Shown: piece after piece, positions 34,666 to 43,118 of the stretch
Position numbering within the stretch: position 1 is the first letter of the stretch
Layout of the letters: each line of letters opens with the position of its first letter
DNA from: Hyphomicrobiales bacterium
GTDB lineage: Bacteria; Pseudomonadota; Alphaproteobacteria; Rhizobiales; Rhizobiaceae
DNA: 64,000 nt
Direction: 5' to 3'
Assembly: GCA_900489925.1 (NCBI GenBank)
Contig: UEHQ01000017.1
Coordinates: 248,001 to 312,000 of the forward strand
Translations under genes and position numbers: made by a program
The notes under the pieces: generated by a model
Database searches by the model: none
What the model saw: only the letters and a program-made list of their open reading frames with translations
What the model was told of the DNA's origin: nothing

Positions 34666-34677
34666 GGCCTCAAGCGT

Positions 34678-35322
34678 TCAGACCGTGACGATGCCGTTCT
34701 TGATCGCGAAGTGGAGGAGCTCGGCGCTGTTGCGTAGGCGGTGTGTGTCCATCATCTGGTATTTATGGAATTCCACGGTCCTCGGTGATATCGAGAGCGC
34801 CGCCGCAATCTCCTTGGCGGAGCGTCCCTCAGTCAGCAATTGCAGTATTTCGCGCTGGCGCTGGGTGAGAACCGCGTGGCCGGGCTCGGCATCATGTTTG
34901 GGGTCGCGCTCAATATCCGTCAGCACCTCTGCGGTCATTGAGGGAGCAATAAAGGTCTTCCCCTTGGCTGCGGCGTGGATGGCCATCACTAGCTCGGCCG
35001 GTGCCGCGTGCTTCACCACAAACGCGGAGGCGCCGGCTTCGATCGCGCGCCGCGCGTAGGCCGCCGTCTGGTGCATCGTCAGGATGACGATCTTGACGGC
35101 CGGGTTGTCGCGCTTCAGGTGGTAGATAGCCTCGATGCCGTTGAGGTTGGGCATTGAAATATCGGTGACCACGACGTCGGGTTTAAGCCTCCTTGCGGTA
35201 TCCACGAGCGTACGGCCGTCTTCCACCACGCCAATCAGCTCGAAATCGTCCGCAAGAATACGCTTCAGGCCCTCCGCGATCATTACGTGGTCATCTGCCA
35301 GCAGCAACCGTAGCCGTTCCAT
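34678..35322 (-). CDS. LuxR/NarL family response regulator
   Basis: A 214-residue DNA-binding response regulator. Receiver: acidic pair D10/D11 (LLADDH), phospho-acceptor D54 (VVTDIS), conserved K104 (VVKHA). The LuxR-type helix-turn-helix is at about 148-205 (VLTQRQREILQLLTEGRSAKEIAAAL and SISPRTVEFHKYQMM). The ATG at 35322 lies inside the 3' end of the kinase gene (32-bp overlap), so the two are translationally coupled and form a pair. It is the best candidate to bind the four CYCG-N8-CGRG dyads at 34006-34044 and 34627-34665. The 37 open codons further upstream are shadow of the kinase gene. Confidence 0.92.
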   Translation of the reverse strand: MERLRLLLADDHVMIAEGLKRILADDFELIGVVEDGRTLVDTARRLKPDVVVTDISMPNLNGIEAIYHLKRDNPAVKIVILTMHQTAAYARRAIEAGASAFVVKHAAPAELVMAIHAAAKGKTFIAPSMTAEVLTDIERDPKHDAEPGHAVLTQRQREILQLLTEGRSAKEIAAALSISPRTVEFHKYQMMDTHRLRNSAELLHFAIKNGIVTV

Positions 35323-37552
35323 CGTCCTTCTCCTGCAGTGGAACCGACGCGAACACGGTGGTCCCGGTTCCCGTGGCGCTTTCGATCTCGATTGTCCCGC
35401 CGACCAATCTGGCGCGCTGTCGCATGCTGGCAAGACCGAGGCTCGCCTTCCCCGTTACAGCCAGAGAATTGTAGCCTTTGCCATTGTCCTGGATAGTCAG
35501 GTTCAGCTTGTCACCCTTCCGGACCAGAGATACCCGCACTCGGCTAGCGTCTGCATGGCGGCCGACGTTGCGGAGTGCCTCCTGGGCGATGCGGAACAGG
35601 CACAAGGCGATATCCGGCGATATGTTCGTGGTGGAGCTCTCGGTATCCAGATTGATGATCGTCCGCTCCAAGGCGGCAAAACGATCACACTCGGCCCGCA
35701 ATGCTTCTTCCAGTCCAAGATCTTCCAGGATCGATGGATGAAGTCGATAAGACAGCGAATGCACATCCTCGCTCAGCCGAACCAACTCCTCACGCATCTC
35801 GTACATCGCGGCACTATCGGCGGGGCTGTCGGCGCTTCGCTCGGCGCGCCCCGCATTGATGGCGAGGACCGCAAGCCTCTGCGTGACATCGTCGTGCAAC
35901 TCGCGCGCAAGCCGCGCCCGCTCGTCTTCGTGAGCATGAATGAGCCGGCCGCTCAGTTCTCTCGCCTCCTCCTCCGCTGCCTGCCGGCCGGTGATGTCGA
36001 CAGCCACGCCGCGCATGCGGCTGGGCTTGCCCGCGGTATCGAATTCCACTCGTCCGCGTGAGGAGACCCAGCGAAGACCACGGCCCGGCACAGTCAGGCG
36101 AAATCGTGGCTCGAACTCCCCTCTCTGGGTAAGCGCCTCGCCAACGGCGCGCCAGAACGGCCTGCGATCATCGGGATGGACAACTTTGACCAAGTGCTCG
36201 AACGTCGTCCCCTCGACGCCGAGGCCGAACAGTTGTCGCCCACTCTCCGACACCCAGATGTCGTTCTTTTGGATATCCCAGACCCATAGGCCAACGTCGG
36301 CGGCAATCGCGGCCGTGCTCAGACGCTCCTCGCTGACACTCAACTCTTGCTTGGTCCGTCTCAATCGCCTGCGATGTTCGAGCAGCGCAACGACAAAGAT
36401 CGTTTCGATCAGCAGAAGAGCCAAAACACCGAGGATTTGCCATCGATAGGTTTCGTAGAAGGTCGGCTCCCTGAACAGCGCGACGCTGTTTGCTGGCAGA
36501 CGACTTTCGGGTATTCCCCACCGAGCGAGCTCCCGCTCATCGAAGGTCGGCGCGCTGGGGCCGCGGGGAGGTACGTGGATATCGGCTGGCGCATCGCCGG
36601 CGAGCATTCGCAAGGAGGCATTGGCGGCGTCGCTGGCAAGATCGTCAATTGCCAACAGAGGCCCACCAACGATGCCCTTGCCGAGTTGACTGTCAAACAG
36701 GCCGAACAACGGAGCGCTGGCGGCCTCATGCAGTCGGGCGATGACCCGATCCTCTTCGTAAGGTATCCCTGCTGCATCGACGACCATCAGGCCCGACAAG
36801 ACAGCCGTGCTGGGAGGCAACGCCGCAACGCGGGAAACGATCTGGTCGAACGACATCGAGCTGGAAAATTCGAAGGCAACCCGATCCTGAAAGGGCTTGA
36901 AAGCGGCCTCGGCTTCCTGTGCCCAGAACCGTTCAAGCGGAGAGCTGCCGATCACGACAAAGATCTTTTTCGTCTCGGGTCGCACCTGCAGTATGTTTTC
37001 GACCATTGCCGGCAGGTCGAGACTGACCGTGACCGCGGCGTCATTGGCGGTCAGAGAGCTGGCCTTCAACACGCGCTCGTCCAGAGCCGTGAAAAGCATA
37101 GGCGTCGAGGGAAACAATTCGCTGCGGTGAGCCTGGGCAAATCGCGTGGCAGCGCCCCCGATAGCGACAACAAGCTTTGGCGGCCGCGCCCTGACCAGAG
37201 CGGTGAGGTAGTCCACGAACGGGTCGTTCTGCTGGTCGACAGAAAACCGCGCGGTTTCAAGCGATGCCTCGTAGATATCGATCGGCTTTGGAGAACGACT
37301 AATGAGATCAACGCGAAAGGCGCTCGAGAAGGCGTTGAACGGGGAAAAACGCGCGCCGAACGAATGCAGCAACAGCACCCGTTGCGGCTCTTCAGCTCCC
37401 CCAACACCTTTGGTGAGGCACAACAGCAGCACCAACCAGAAAAGGCGGCGAGACGTCCTCCAGATCTTCCCTTTATCTATTGTGATCCTTGCGCCGACAC
37501 GATGTGTGCCCCCCTCACGGCGAAAAAGGCCTCCGACAGATCGCCAGTCCAT
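35291..37552 (-). CDS. Sensor histidine kinase with periplasmic ABC-type sensor, PAS and HisKA_3 domains
   Basis: This kinase of about 753 residues has a transmembrane segment or signal anchor at 37-52 and a periplasmic domain (about 57-365). That domain resembles ABC substrate-binding sensors (RVLLLHSFGARFSPFNAFSSAF, ending LPANSVALFREPTFYE). A second helix lies at 371-391 and a PAS domain at about 404-521. The dimerisation domain is of the HisKA_3 type with phospho-acceptor H553 (LARELHDDVTQRL), followed by an HATPase domain (QEALRNVGRHADA; DNGKGY). The start is uncertain: the frame opens at a TTG at 37594, and I prefer the ATG at 37552. Its partner is the overlapping LuxR-type regulator. 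The signal is unknown; such sensors respond to small molecules. Confidence 0.87.
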   Translation of the reverse strand: MDWRSVGGLFRREGGTHRVGARITIDKGKIWRTSRRLFWLVLLLCLTKGVGGAEEPQRVLLLHSFGARFSPFNAFSSAFRVDLISRSPKPIDIYEASLETARFSVDQQNDPFVDYLTALVRARPPKLVVAIGGAATRFAQAHRSELFPSTPMLFTALDERVLKASSLTANDAAVTVSLDLPAMVENILQVRPETKKIFVVIGSSPLERFWAQEAEAAFKPFQDRVAFEFSSSMSFDQIVSRVAALPPSTAVLSGLMVVDAAGIPYEEDRVIARLHEAASAPLFGLFDSQLGKGIVGGPLLAIDDLASDAANASLRMLAGDAPADIHVPPRGPSAPTFDERELARWGIPESRLPANSVALFREPTFYETYRWQILGVLALLLIETIFVVALLEHRRRLRRTKQELSVSEERLSTAAIAADVGLWVWDIQKNDIWVSESGRQLFGLGVEGTTFEHLVKVVHPDDRRPFWRAVGEALTQRGEFEPRFRLTVPGRGLRWVSSRGRVEFDTAGKPSRMRGVAVDITGRQAAEEEARELSGRLIHAHEDERARLARELHDDVTQRLAVLAINAGRAERSADSPADSAAMYEMREELVRLSEDVHSLSYRLHPSILEDLGLEEALRAECDRFAALERTIINLDTESSTTNISPDIALCLFRIAQEALRNVGRHADASRVRVSLVRKGDKLNLTIQDNGKGYNSLAVTGKASLGLASMRQRARLVGGTIEIESATGTGTTVFASVPLQEKDDGTATVAAGR

Positions 37553-37908
37553 CGGCACCCACTTATAAACTAACATTAGCGCGTGCGAGCGCAACCGGCT
37601 AAATGCACGTCAAAATGGAGACTAAGATCGCAAGCCGCACTATCGTTGCGCCATGGTCCTTCACCTTGATCGTAGTAATTGTCTGATGCGCGTGGTGACC
37701 GATCGCTTGGCGTCGGACCAATGGATCGCGGGGTCAACCACCACACCGTTGTGCCCCGCCCCCGTCGAGCGCAATTCGCCCTCATCGCTCAACTAGCCGA
37801 GGAAAAATTAGCATCCCATGCCAGTGCGAGCCCGTAGTATTCCGTAACATCTCCAGTACGAGGATCACACCGAAGTGCGTCCCTCCACTCATTTCCGGCA
37901 CGAGGGAA
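37553..37908. other. Intergenic region upstream of the kinase
   Basis: No supported gene is seen in this stretch between the kinase start and the end of the 66-residue gene. Scattered CCGTA-like half sites occur near 37840-37870, but they do not form the CYCG-N8-CGRG dyad. Confidence 0.35.
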
Positions 37909-38109
37909 TCAGTTGGAAAGCACCAGCCTCCCGGAGGTGGTAGCAGTGATATGCTCAGCAATTGCACGCCTGATGTCTGTCACCGTATCGAACACACGAT
38001 TATCGAGGTCTATAACGTGGAACCGGACAGCGATGAACCGCAGACGGTTATCGACCGGAACAGCGATCCCGACTTCCTGACCATTAAAGATGACAGCTTG
38101 CTTGCGCAT
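37909..38109 (-). CDS. Small rhizobial-type protein of unknown function (66 residues)
   Basis: This small protein reads MRKQAVIFNGQEVG, then VPVDNRLRFIAVRFHVIDLD and FDTVTDIRRAIAEHI. The pattern of two short strands followed by a C-terminal helix recurs in small orphan proteins of rhizobia that I recall but cannot name. The ATG at 38109 follows GGAGGTTTGGC, an excellent ribosome site, which is why I reject the 67 further open codons upstream. No signal peptide or membrane helix is present. Confidence 0.62.
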   Translation of the reverse strand: MRKQAVIFNGQEVGIAVPVDNRLRFIAVRFHVIDLDNRVFDTVTDIRRAIAEHITATTSGRLVLSN

Positions 38110-38519
38110 GCCAAACCTCCGCCCCCGCACAACCGTGCGCACTATTAGCAACAATGAATGAAAGATTTGCGACGCCCTCAGGGGCTCGCAAGCCGGTATC
38201 GCATCCGTCCGGCGCAACACATCCGCTCCGCCACCATGGAGGCGGGCAGTCGAAAAGATTGGCTCATCGTCCCTCCTCCAGGCATCACCAACCAGATGCA
38301 ATCCGAACATATATGCAGGGTGAAGTACACCACCGCCTTGGGCAAAAACCTAGCCCAGATGAACGCCTCAAGCAACTGATTTTCCGATGATTTTAGAACA
38401 TCTAATTATATGACAATTACCGCAATTGCGAACAGGATTTGATGTACGTTCATCCGAAGCCTCCGCGGAACGAAACTTGCAAGGTTAGCAATCTGTGAAC
38501 CGATCGAGGTGCAGTTGTA
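38110..38519. other. Intergenic region between two small divergent genes
   Basis: No gene is supported in this 410-bp stretch. It becomes AT-rich from 38385 to 38450 and contains the 10-bp palindrome CGCAATTGCG at 38421-38430, about 90 bp upstream of the DUF982-like gene, possibly a regulatory site. Confidence 0.35.
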
Positions 38520-38783
38520 GTGAATTGGGACAGAAATGAAGACTTCCTGCCATTGTTGTTGGTGATGGGTGGACGAGATAAATACAGGCATATCGGATCA
38601 CTGCGTGATGTCGCAGAAGCGCTAATCATCGCGTGGCCCTCGGATGACGGTGAGGAATACATGGGAGCCATCAAGGCTTGCCTGGAAGCGATTCACGGCA
38701 GGGTCCCGGCGAAGGAAGCGCGCATCGCCCTCATTCGAGCCGCCGAGGAAGCTGGCATCCCGGTGATCACCGTCGTCCACTAA
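38520..38783 (+). CDS. DUF982-like small protein
   Basis: An 87-residue protein with the DUF982 layout common in rhizobia: an N-terminal strand with VMGGRDKYRHIGSLRDVAEALI, then WPSDDGEEYMGAIKACLEAIHG, and a C-terminal helix PAKEARIALIRAAEEAGI. Members are small, soluble and of unknown function, often in many copies per genome. The GTG start at 38520 has only a weak upstream ribosome site (GAGGTGCAGTTGTA). Confidence 0.75.
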   Translation: MNWDRNEDFLPLLLVMGGRDKYRHIGSLRDVAEALIIAWPSDDGEEYMGAIKACLEAIHGRVPAKEARIALIRAAEEAGIPVITVVH

Positions 38784-39017
38784 AGGCGAAAGGCACCAAC
38801 CGGGCGGTTCACCTGTGTTAGTGCGGCGCTATGCCGGCATGATGGATCGCGGAGGTGAGCGCTGGCTCACCGCGTCAGAGTGGTGTTTCGGCCCGTGAAC
38901 AGCGGCAATGTCGTGCCATTTATCCCGTCGCGCCGATGCAGGAAATCGATACTGAGACACTGAAGCGCCTGGCGAAGGCGACTACGGCCGCACCGTCTTC
39001 GTCATGACAAGACATAT

Positions 39018-39920
39018 TCAGTGCCCCAACGCATCCTTTGGAAAACCTGCGGCGATGCTGTCGATGAATTTGCGGACGCCGGGCGGCAGGCCGTGGCGGG
39101 TGGTGAACACGAGATGCACCAGCCCCTGCATGCCGCTCCACCCCGGAAGAACCCGTACGAGCCTGCCTTCATCAAGCGCCTCGCGACACGTGTGGTCTGG
39201 AAGCAATGCGATGCCGAGGCCCGCCACGGCGGCGGCGCGAAGAGCCGCAAAGTCGGCGCAACCCATCCGTGGCGTATGGCTCAGAATATGTTGTCGGCCA
39301 TCATTCGTTTCGAGATACCAGTCCACGTCACCCTGATCGTCGCTCGTCGAAAGAGTCGGATGGTTGCCAAGATCCTCAATGCCGGTGACCCGGCTGGCAA
39401 TCTGCGGGCTGGCGACGAGGATCCGCACCGAATTTCCCAGGGAGCGCATAGTCAGAGAAGCGTCGCCATCAAGAGAGGTTCGAACCCGGAGTGCGACGTC
39501 GATCCGCTCCTCGATCAGATCGACGGGGCGATCGATCGCGACGAGTTGCAGGCGCACTTTCGGATAGCGCTCGAGAAACTGCGTCACCAGTCTGGAGACC
39601 AACTCGACCAGGCCCGTCGGGCAGCTCATCCGGATCAACCCATGTGGCTCCGAGCGCGCTTCTGCCACCAGCGCTTCGGCCTGCTCCGCCTCCGCGACCA
39701 TCGCCTTGCAACGTTCGTAGAAGGTCTGCCCGACATCGGTCACTCGAAAGCGTCTGCTCGAACGTTCGATCAGTCGGACGCCAAGCCGAGCCTCGAGACC
39801 GGCGATACGACGGCTGAGCTTCGACTTCGGTTCGCGTAGCGCCCGCCCCGCGGCCGCGAACCCGCCATGTGACACCACCTCCGCAAAGTACACCAGGTCG
39901 TTCAGGTCAGATCGCATCAT
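39018..39920 (-). CDS. LysR family transcriptional regulator
   Basis: This 300-residue regulator has an N-terminal winged helix-turn-helix (about 6-65, FAEVVSHGGFAAAGRALREPKSKLSRRIAGLE split over the helices) and a type-2 periplasmic-binding effector domain (about 92-295). It is of the CrgA-like branch often found next to oxidoreductase genes. The ATG follows GGAGAACG. It diverges from the SDR gene at 40030 with 109 bp between starts, and inverted repeats in that gap fit LysR binding sites, so it probably controls this SDR gene. Confidence 0.9.
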   Translation of the reverse strand: MMRSDLNDLVYFAEVVSHGGFAAAGRALREPKSKLSRRIAGLEARLGVRLIERSSRRFRVTDVGQTFYERCKAMVAEAEQAEALVAEARSEPHGLIRMSCPTGLVELVSRLVTQFLERYPKVRLQLVAIDRPVDLIEERIDVALRVRTSLDGDASLTMRSLGNSVRILVASPQIASRVTGIEDLGNHPTLSTSDDQGDVDWYLETNDGRQHILSHTPRMGCADFAALRAAAVAGLGIALLPDHTCREALDEGRLVRVLPGWSGMQGLVHLVFTTRHGLPPGVRKFIDSIAAGFPKDALGH

Positions 39921-39921
39921 C

Positions 39922-39977
39922 GTTCTCCATATAGAACGCTAAGTAACATTATTGCCGACTATTTGCATCAGCGTTCT
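39922..39977. promoter_or_regulatory. Inverted repeats between lysR and the SDR gene
   Basis: AGAACGCT at 39933-39940 is matched by the perfect inverted copy AGCGTTCT at 39970-39977. GTTCT at 39922-39926 with AGAAC at 39933-39937 forms a second, tighter dyad. The three related half sites span the divergent promoter gap, the usual layout of LysR recognition and activation sites. Confidence 0.55.
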
Positions 39978-40029
39978 GCTGGCATGTTCCTTCTCAACGG
40001 CAAGGGGCCGCAACACAAGGAGCTAAGCA

Positions 40030-40782
40030 ATGACCAAGAAGTTCGAAAACAAGGTAGTGGTTGTCACCGGAGGCACGAGCGGCATCGGGCTTGCCACGGC
40101 AAAGGCCTTCTCCGAGGAAGGCGCTTCGGTATTCATCACCGGTCGCCGCAAGGAAGCGCTTGATGCTGCAGTGAGGGAAATCGGCGGTCGCGTCACGGGC
40201 GTCCAGGGCGACATGAGCAACCTCGTCGACATCGACCGTCTCTACGACGCCGTCCAGCAGAAGCACTCCCATATCGACACGGTTTTCGCCAATGCCGGTG
40301 GGGGTGAGTTCGCACCGCTTGGGGCAATCACGGAAGAGCACTACCAGAAGACCTTTGATACCAACGTCAAGGGCGTACTGTTCACCGTCCAGAAGGCGCT
40401 TCCGCTGCTTCGCGATGGCGGCTCCGTCGTCCTGACCTCGTCGACCACCAGCGTCTCTGGCACGCCGGCATTCAGCGTCTACTCCGCGACCAAGGCGGCC
40501 GTCCGCAACTTCGCCCGCAACTGGATCCTGGATCTCAAGGATCGCCATATCCGCGTCAATGTTGTCAGCCCCGGCGTGACCGATACGGCTGGCCTCAACG
40601 AACTCTTTGGTGATGGCGACAGCGCCGAGAACACCAAGAACTACCTCGCCGGCCTTATCCCGGCCGGCCGCATCGGCAAGCCGGAAGAGATCGCCAAGGC
40701 GGTGCTGTTCCTTGCCTCCGACGAGGCCTCGTTCGTCAACGGCGTCGAGCTGTTTGTCGACGGCGGTCAGGTTCAGATCTGA
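40030..40782 (+). CDS. SDR family oxidoreductase
   Basis: A classical short-chain dehydrogenase of 250 residues. The cofactor motif TGGTSGIG is at about 13-20, NAGG in VFANAGGGEF near 87-90, and the catalytic Y-x3-K is in FSVYSATKAA (about 151-160) preceded by TSSTTSVSG. The arginines after beta-2 (TGRRKEAL) favour NADP. It is probably regulated by the divergent LysR protein; substrate unknown. Ribosome site AAGGAGCTAAGCA. Such LysR/SDR pairs are widespread in Proteobacteria and often respond to aldehydes or quinones, but nothing here fixes that. Confidence 0.9.
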   Translation: MTKKFENKVVVVTGGTSGIGLATAKAFSEEGASVFITGRRKEALDAAVREIGGRVTGVQGDMSNLVDIDRLYDAVQQKHSHIDTVFANAGGGEFAPLGAITEEHYQKTFDTNVKGVLFTVQKALPLLRDGGSVVLTSSTTSVSGTPAFSVYSATKAAVRNFARNWILDLKDRHIRVNVVSPGVTDTAGLNELFGDGDSAENTKNYLAGLIPAGRIGKPEEIAKAVLFLASDEASFVNGVELFVDGGQVQI

Positions 40783-40808
40783 TCAACTGGACGTCGAGGA
40801 GAACGACG

Positions 40809-40922
40809 ATGACAGATATCGCGCGCTTCTCGATCGACACCTGGAAAAATCTTCGGGAGGGCGACAGCGCCCCCCCGACACGAGGAAGCGCTCATGCGGC
40901 CGTACGCTTGAGGCAGGAATGA
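40809..40922 (+). pseudogene. Short frame after the SDR gene, possible remnant of a second gene
   Basis: An ATG with a good ribosome site (GAGGAGAACGACG) opens a frame of 37 codons that begins MTDIARFSIDTWKNLREGDS and then continues into a low-complexity, Arg/Ala-rich end. The first 19 residues look like a normal protein start, the rest does not. It may be what is left of a gene once cotranscribed with the SDR gene. It could also be chance. Confidence 0.3.
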
Positions 40923-41015
40923 GCGCCAGTCAGACCCAATCCCTCGGCATCAAGCAAAGGGTAGGCTTCGGCGGCAACGCATGTGACGATCCGGTGACGC
41001 AATTGGAAGAACGGT

Positions 41016-41031
41016 GGAAACGGTTGTTACC
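41016..41031. promoter_or_regulatory. Candidate LacI-type operator of the phosphodiesterase/ABC operon
   Basis: GGAAACGGTTGTTACC is an imperfect 16-bp palindrome (arms GGAAAC and GTTACC differ at one position). It lies 91 bp upstream of the first gene of the operon whose convergent neighbour encodes a LacI-type regulator. The match to LacI operators is modest. Confidence 0.35.
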
Positions 41032-41121
41032 GGCCTGACATTCGGAGGCACTAAAGAGGCGGCAGCTTAGAGCCCGACGCCGGTTTTCCGGCGCGGGCGC
41101 ATCGAACTGGAGAGCGCCGCC

Positions 41122-41958
41122 GTGAAGATTGTTCAGATCACCGATACCCATTTCAGCCCGTCAAAGCCGCATTTCAACGGCAACTGGCAGCCTCTGAAGG
41201 AATGGCTCGAGAAGAGCGGTGCGGACCTGATCGTTCATACCGGCGATCTCTCCGTCGATGGAGCCGACAAGGAAGAAGATCTGCGCTTCTGCATGGATCT
41301 GATGCGCCAGGTTTCCATTCCCATGCTGCTCGTGCCGGGCAATCATGACGTCGGTCATCTTCCGGGCTCCCTGCAGCCGGTCGACCAAGTCCGGCTCGGA
41401 CGCTGGCGCAGCGTAGTCGGCGCGGACTATTGGGCCGAGGATGTCGCCGACTGGCGGTTGATCGGCATCGACAGCCTGCTCCTCGGCTTCGAGGACGCCG
41501 AAGAAGAAGCGCAGTTCGAATGGCTGGAAAAGACGCTCGCCGAGCGCTCCGGCCGGCGCGTCGCGATGTTCGCCCACAAGCCGCTTTTCGTCGACGCGCC
41601 CGATGAGGGCGACACGGGCTACTGGAGCGTTCGTCCCGCACAACGTCGCAGGCTCTTCGATCTGATCGCCGCCAACGATGTCGCGCTGTTCGCCAGTGGC
41701 CACCTGCACTGGGCATGGGCCGGGCGCCATCTCGACACCTCCCTCATATGGGGCCCCTCCGCCGCCTTCATTCTCGGCGGCATGGAACGCGACATGCCGG
41801 GCGAAAAGCTCATCGGTGCTGTAGTTCACGATCTCGATCAGAGCGTAACCAGCCAGATCGTCGCCGTTCCCGGCATGGTGGCGCATGTGCTCGACGACAT
41901 CGTTGCCGAGGTCTACCCGCACGAGGCTCACAAGGTCCAGACGGAGCCGGCGCAATGA
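41122..41958 (+). CDS. Metallophosphoesterase, cyclic/glycerophosphodiester phosphodiesterase-like
   Basis: This 278-residue enzyme is a calcineurin-like phosphoesterase of the CpdA/GpdQ group. Dimetal-site motifs are D8-x-H10 (TDTH), D42 (HTGD), N74-H75 (VPGNHD), the histidine of FAHKPLF (about 152) and GHLH (about 194-197). The expected reaction is hydrolysis of a phosphodiester. As first gene of an operon with a Ugp-like transporter (ATGA overlap to the ATPase gene) it may release a phosphomonoester from an imported phosphodiester, for example glycerophosphodiesters; this is inferred from context. GTG start after GGAGAGCGCCGCC. No signal peptide, so it is cytosolic. Confidence 0.85.
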   Translation: MKIVQITDTHFSPSKPHFNGNWQPLKEWLEKSGADLIVHTGDLSVDGADKEEDLRFCMDLMRQVSIPMLLVPGNHDVGHLPGSLQPVDQVRLGRWRSVVGADYWAEDVADWRLIGIDSLLLGFEDAEEEAQFEWLEKTLAERSGRRVAMFAHKPLFVDAPDEGDTGYWSVRPAQRRRLFDLIAANDVALFASGHLHWAWAGRHLDTSLIWGPSAAFILGGMERDMPGEKLIGAVVHDLDQSVTSQIVAVPGMVAHVLDDIVAEVYPHEAHKVQTEPAQ

Positions 41959-43118
41959 GCGCTCTCTCCCTCAAGGGTATTGCGAAATCCTACGGCGACA
42001 ACGCCATCCTCAAGGGCGTCAGCCTGGATGTGCAGCCGGGCGAATTCATCGCGCTCGTCGGCCCCTCGGGCTGCGGAAAGAGCACACTCCTTCGCATTCT
42101 CGCCGGCCTCGACCATGCTGATAGCGGCGAGATCAGCATCGACGGCCGCGAAATGTCGGGCGTCGCCGCGGCAGACCGCAACATCGCCATGGTCTTCCAG
42201 TCCTACGCGCTCTACCCCCACCTGACGGCGGGTCAGAACATCGCCGTGCCGCTCGCGATGCGCCGGCTTAGCCGGACACAGCGGTTTCCGTTTGTCGGAC
42301 CGCTCATGCCCGGCCACCGCGCGATCCGTTCCGGCATCGCCCGCGATGTCAAGGAAACGGCAAAGGCGCTGAAGATCGATCATCTGCTCGATCGCAAACC
42401 GGCGCAGATGTCAGGCGGCCAGCGCCAGCGTGTCGCATTGGCCCGCGCAATGGTACGCCATCCGAGTGTCTTTCTGATGGACGAACCGCTCTCCAACCTC
42501 GATGCCAATCTGCGTGTCCACGCCCGCGGCGAGATCGTGGAGCTTCACCGCCGCGCCGGCGTGCCGACCGTTTATGTCACGCACGACCAAGCCGAGGCGC
42601 TTTCGATGGCCGACCGCGTCGCGGTTATGATCGGCGGAGAATTGCTGCAACTTGCAGCACCGCAGACGATCTACGACGATCCGGCCCATGTCGAGGTGGC
42701 CCGCTTCGTCGGCCAGCCGCGCATCAACCTGCTTCCGGCTCGCATCGAGAACGGCACGGTCGCTTTCGGCGATATCAGGCTGGCGCTAGATGACGGAGGC
42801 TTCCCCGGCTCCGAGGTGACGCTCGGCATTCGTCCGGAATTCGTGCACCTAGCGGGTGATCGGCAGGGAGCGCTGTCATCGCGGATCGAGCGCATGGAGT
42901 TTCTCGGTTCCGAAGTCCTCCTCTTTTGCCGCCTGGATGCAATCGGGGAAGCAATCGTCGCCAAGCTCGCACCGGCCGAAGCCGCAGGCCTTTCCACCGG
43001 CATGCAGATCGGCCTTTCGCTCGCCTCGGACAAGGCACTGGTCTTCGCCGAAGATGGCCGCCGGCTACGCACACTGCCGTTGACGGTCGATGCCTCCAGG
43101 GAGAAAGCCCATGGCTAG
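41955..43118 (+). CDS. CUT1 ABC transporter ATP-binding protein (UgpC-like) with an insertion
   Basis: A 387-residue ATPase. Walker A GPSGCGKST at 36-44, MSGGQ at 152-156, Walker B VFLMDEP at 172-178, then a TOBE region (about 245-360). Between the Q-loop segment and the signature there is an extra stretch of about 20 residues (around 105-128, RTQRFPFVGPLMPGHRAI) that typical UgpC/MalK proteins and the ATPase at 2466 lack. Start ATG overlaps the phosphodiesterase stop as ATGA; the long open frame before it is in the wrong register for that gene. It drives the permeases at 43111-44873. Confidence 0.92.
   Translation: MSALSLKGIAKSYGDNAILKGVSLDVQPGEFIALVGPSGCGKSTLLRILAGLDHADSGEISIDGREMSGVAAADRNIAMVFQSYALYPHLTAGQNIAVPLAMRRLSRTQRFPFVGPLMPGHRAIRSGIARDVKETAKALKIDHLLDRKPAQMSGGQRQRVALARAMVRHPSVFLMDEPLSNLDANLRVHARGEIVELHRRAGVPTVYVTHDQAEALSMADRVAVMIGGELLQLAAPQTIYDDPAHVEVARFVGQPRINLLPARIENGTVAFGDIRLALDDGGFPGSEVTLGIRPEFVHLAGDRQGALSSRIERMEFLGSEVLLFCRLDAIGEAIVAKLAPAEAAGLSTGMQIGLSLASDKALVFAEDGRRLRTLPLTVDASREKAHG

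Larger units (their letters stand above)
40783..41121. other. Intergenic region with a gene-start remnant and a LacI-type site
   Basis: Between the SDR gene and the phosphodiesterase operon I see only a 37-codon reading frame (40809-40922) and an imperfect palindrome at 41016-41031, both listed separately. No other gene is supported. Confidence 0.4.

Noticed and set aside
37838..37872. CCCGTA, CCGTAA and TACGAGG half-sites upstream of the kinase
   Set aside because: They do not form CYCG-N8-CGRG, the spacing between them is not 23 bp, and the centres are not A/T-rich, so they are not counted as further copies of the dyad.
41715..41954. An 80-codon N-terminal extension of the UgpC-like ATPase
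   Set aside because: It overlaps the phosphodiesterase gene in another frame, is Arg/His-rich, and the ATG at 41955 overlapping the stop as ATGA gives the usual family N-terminus.
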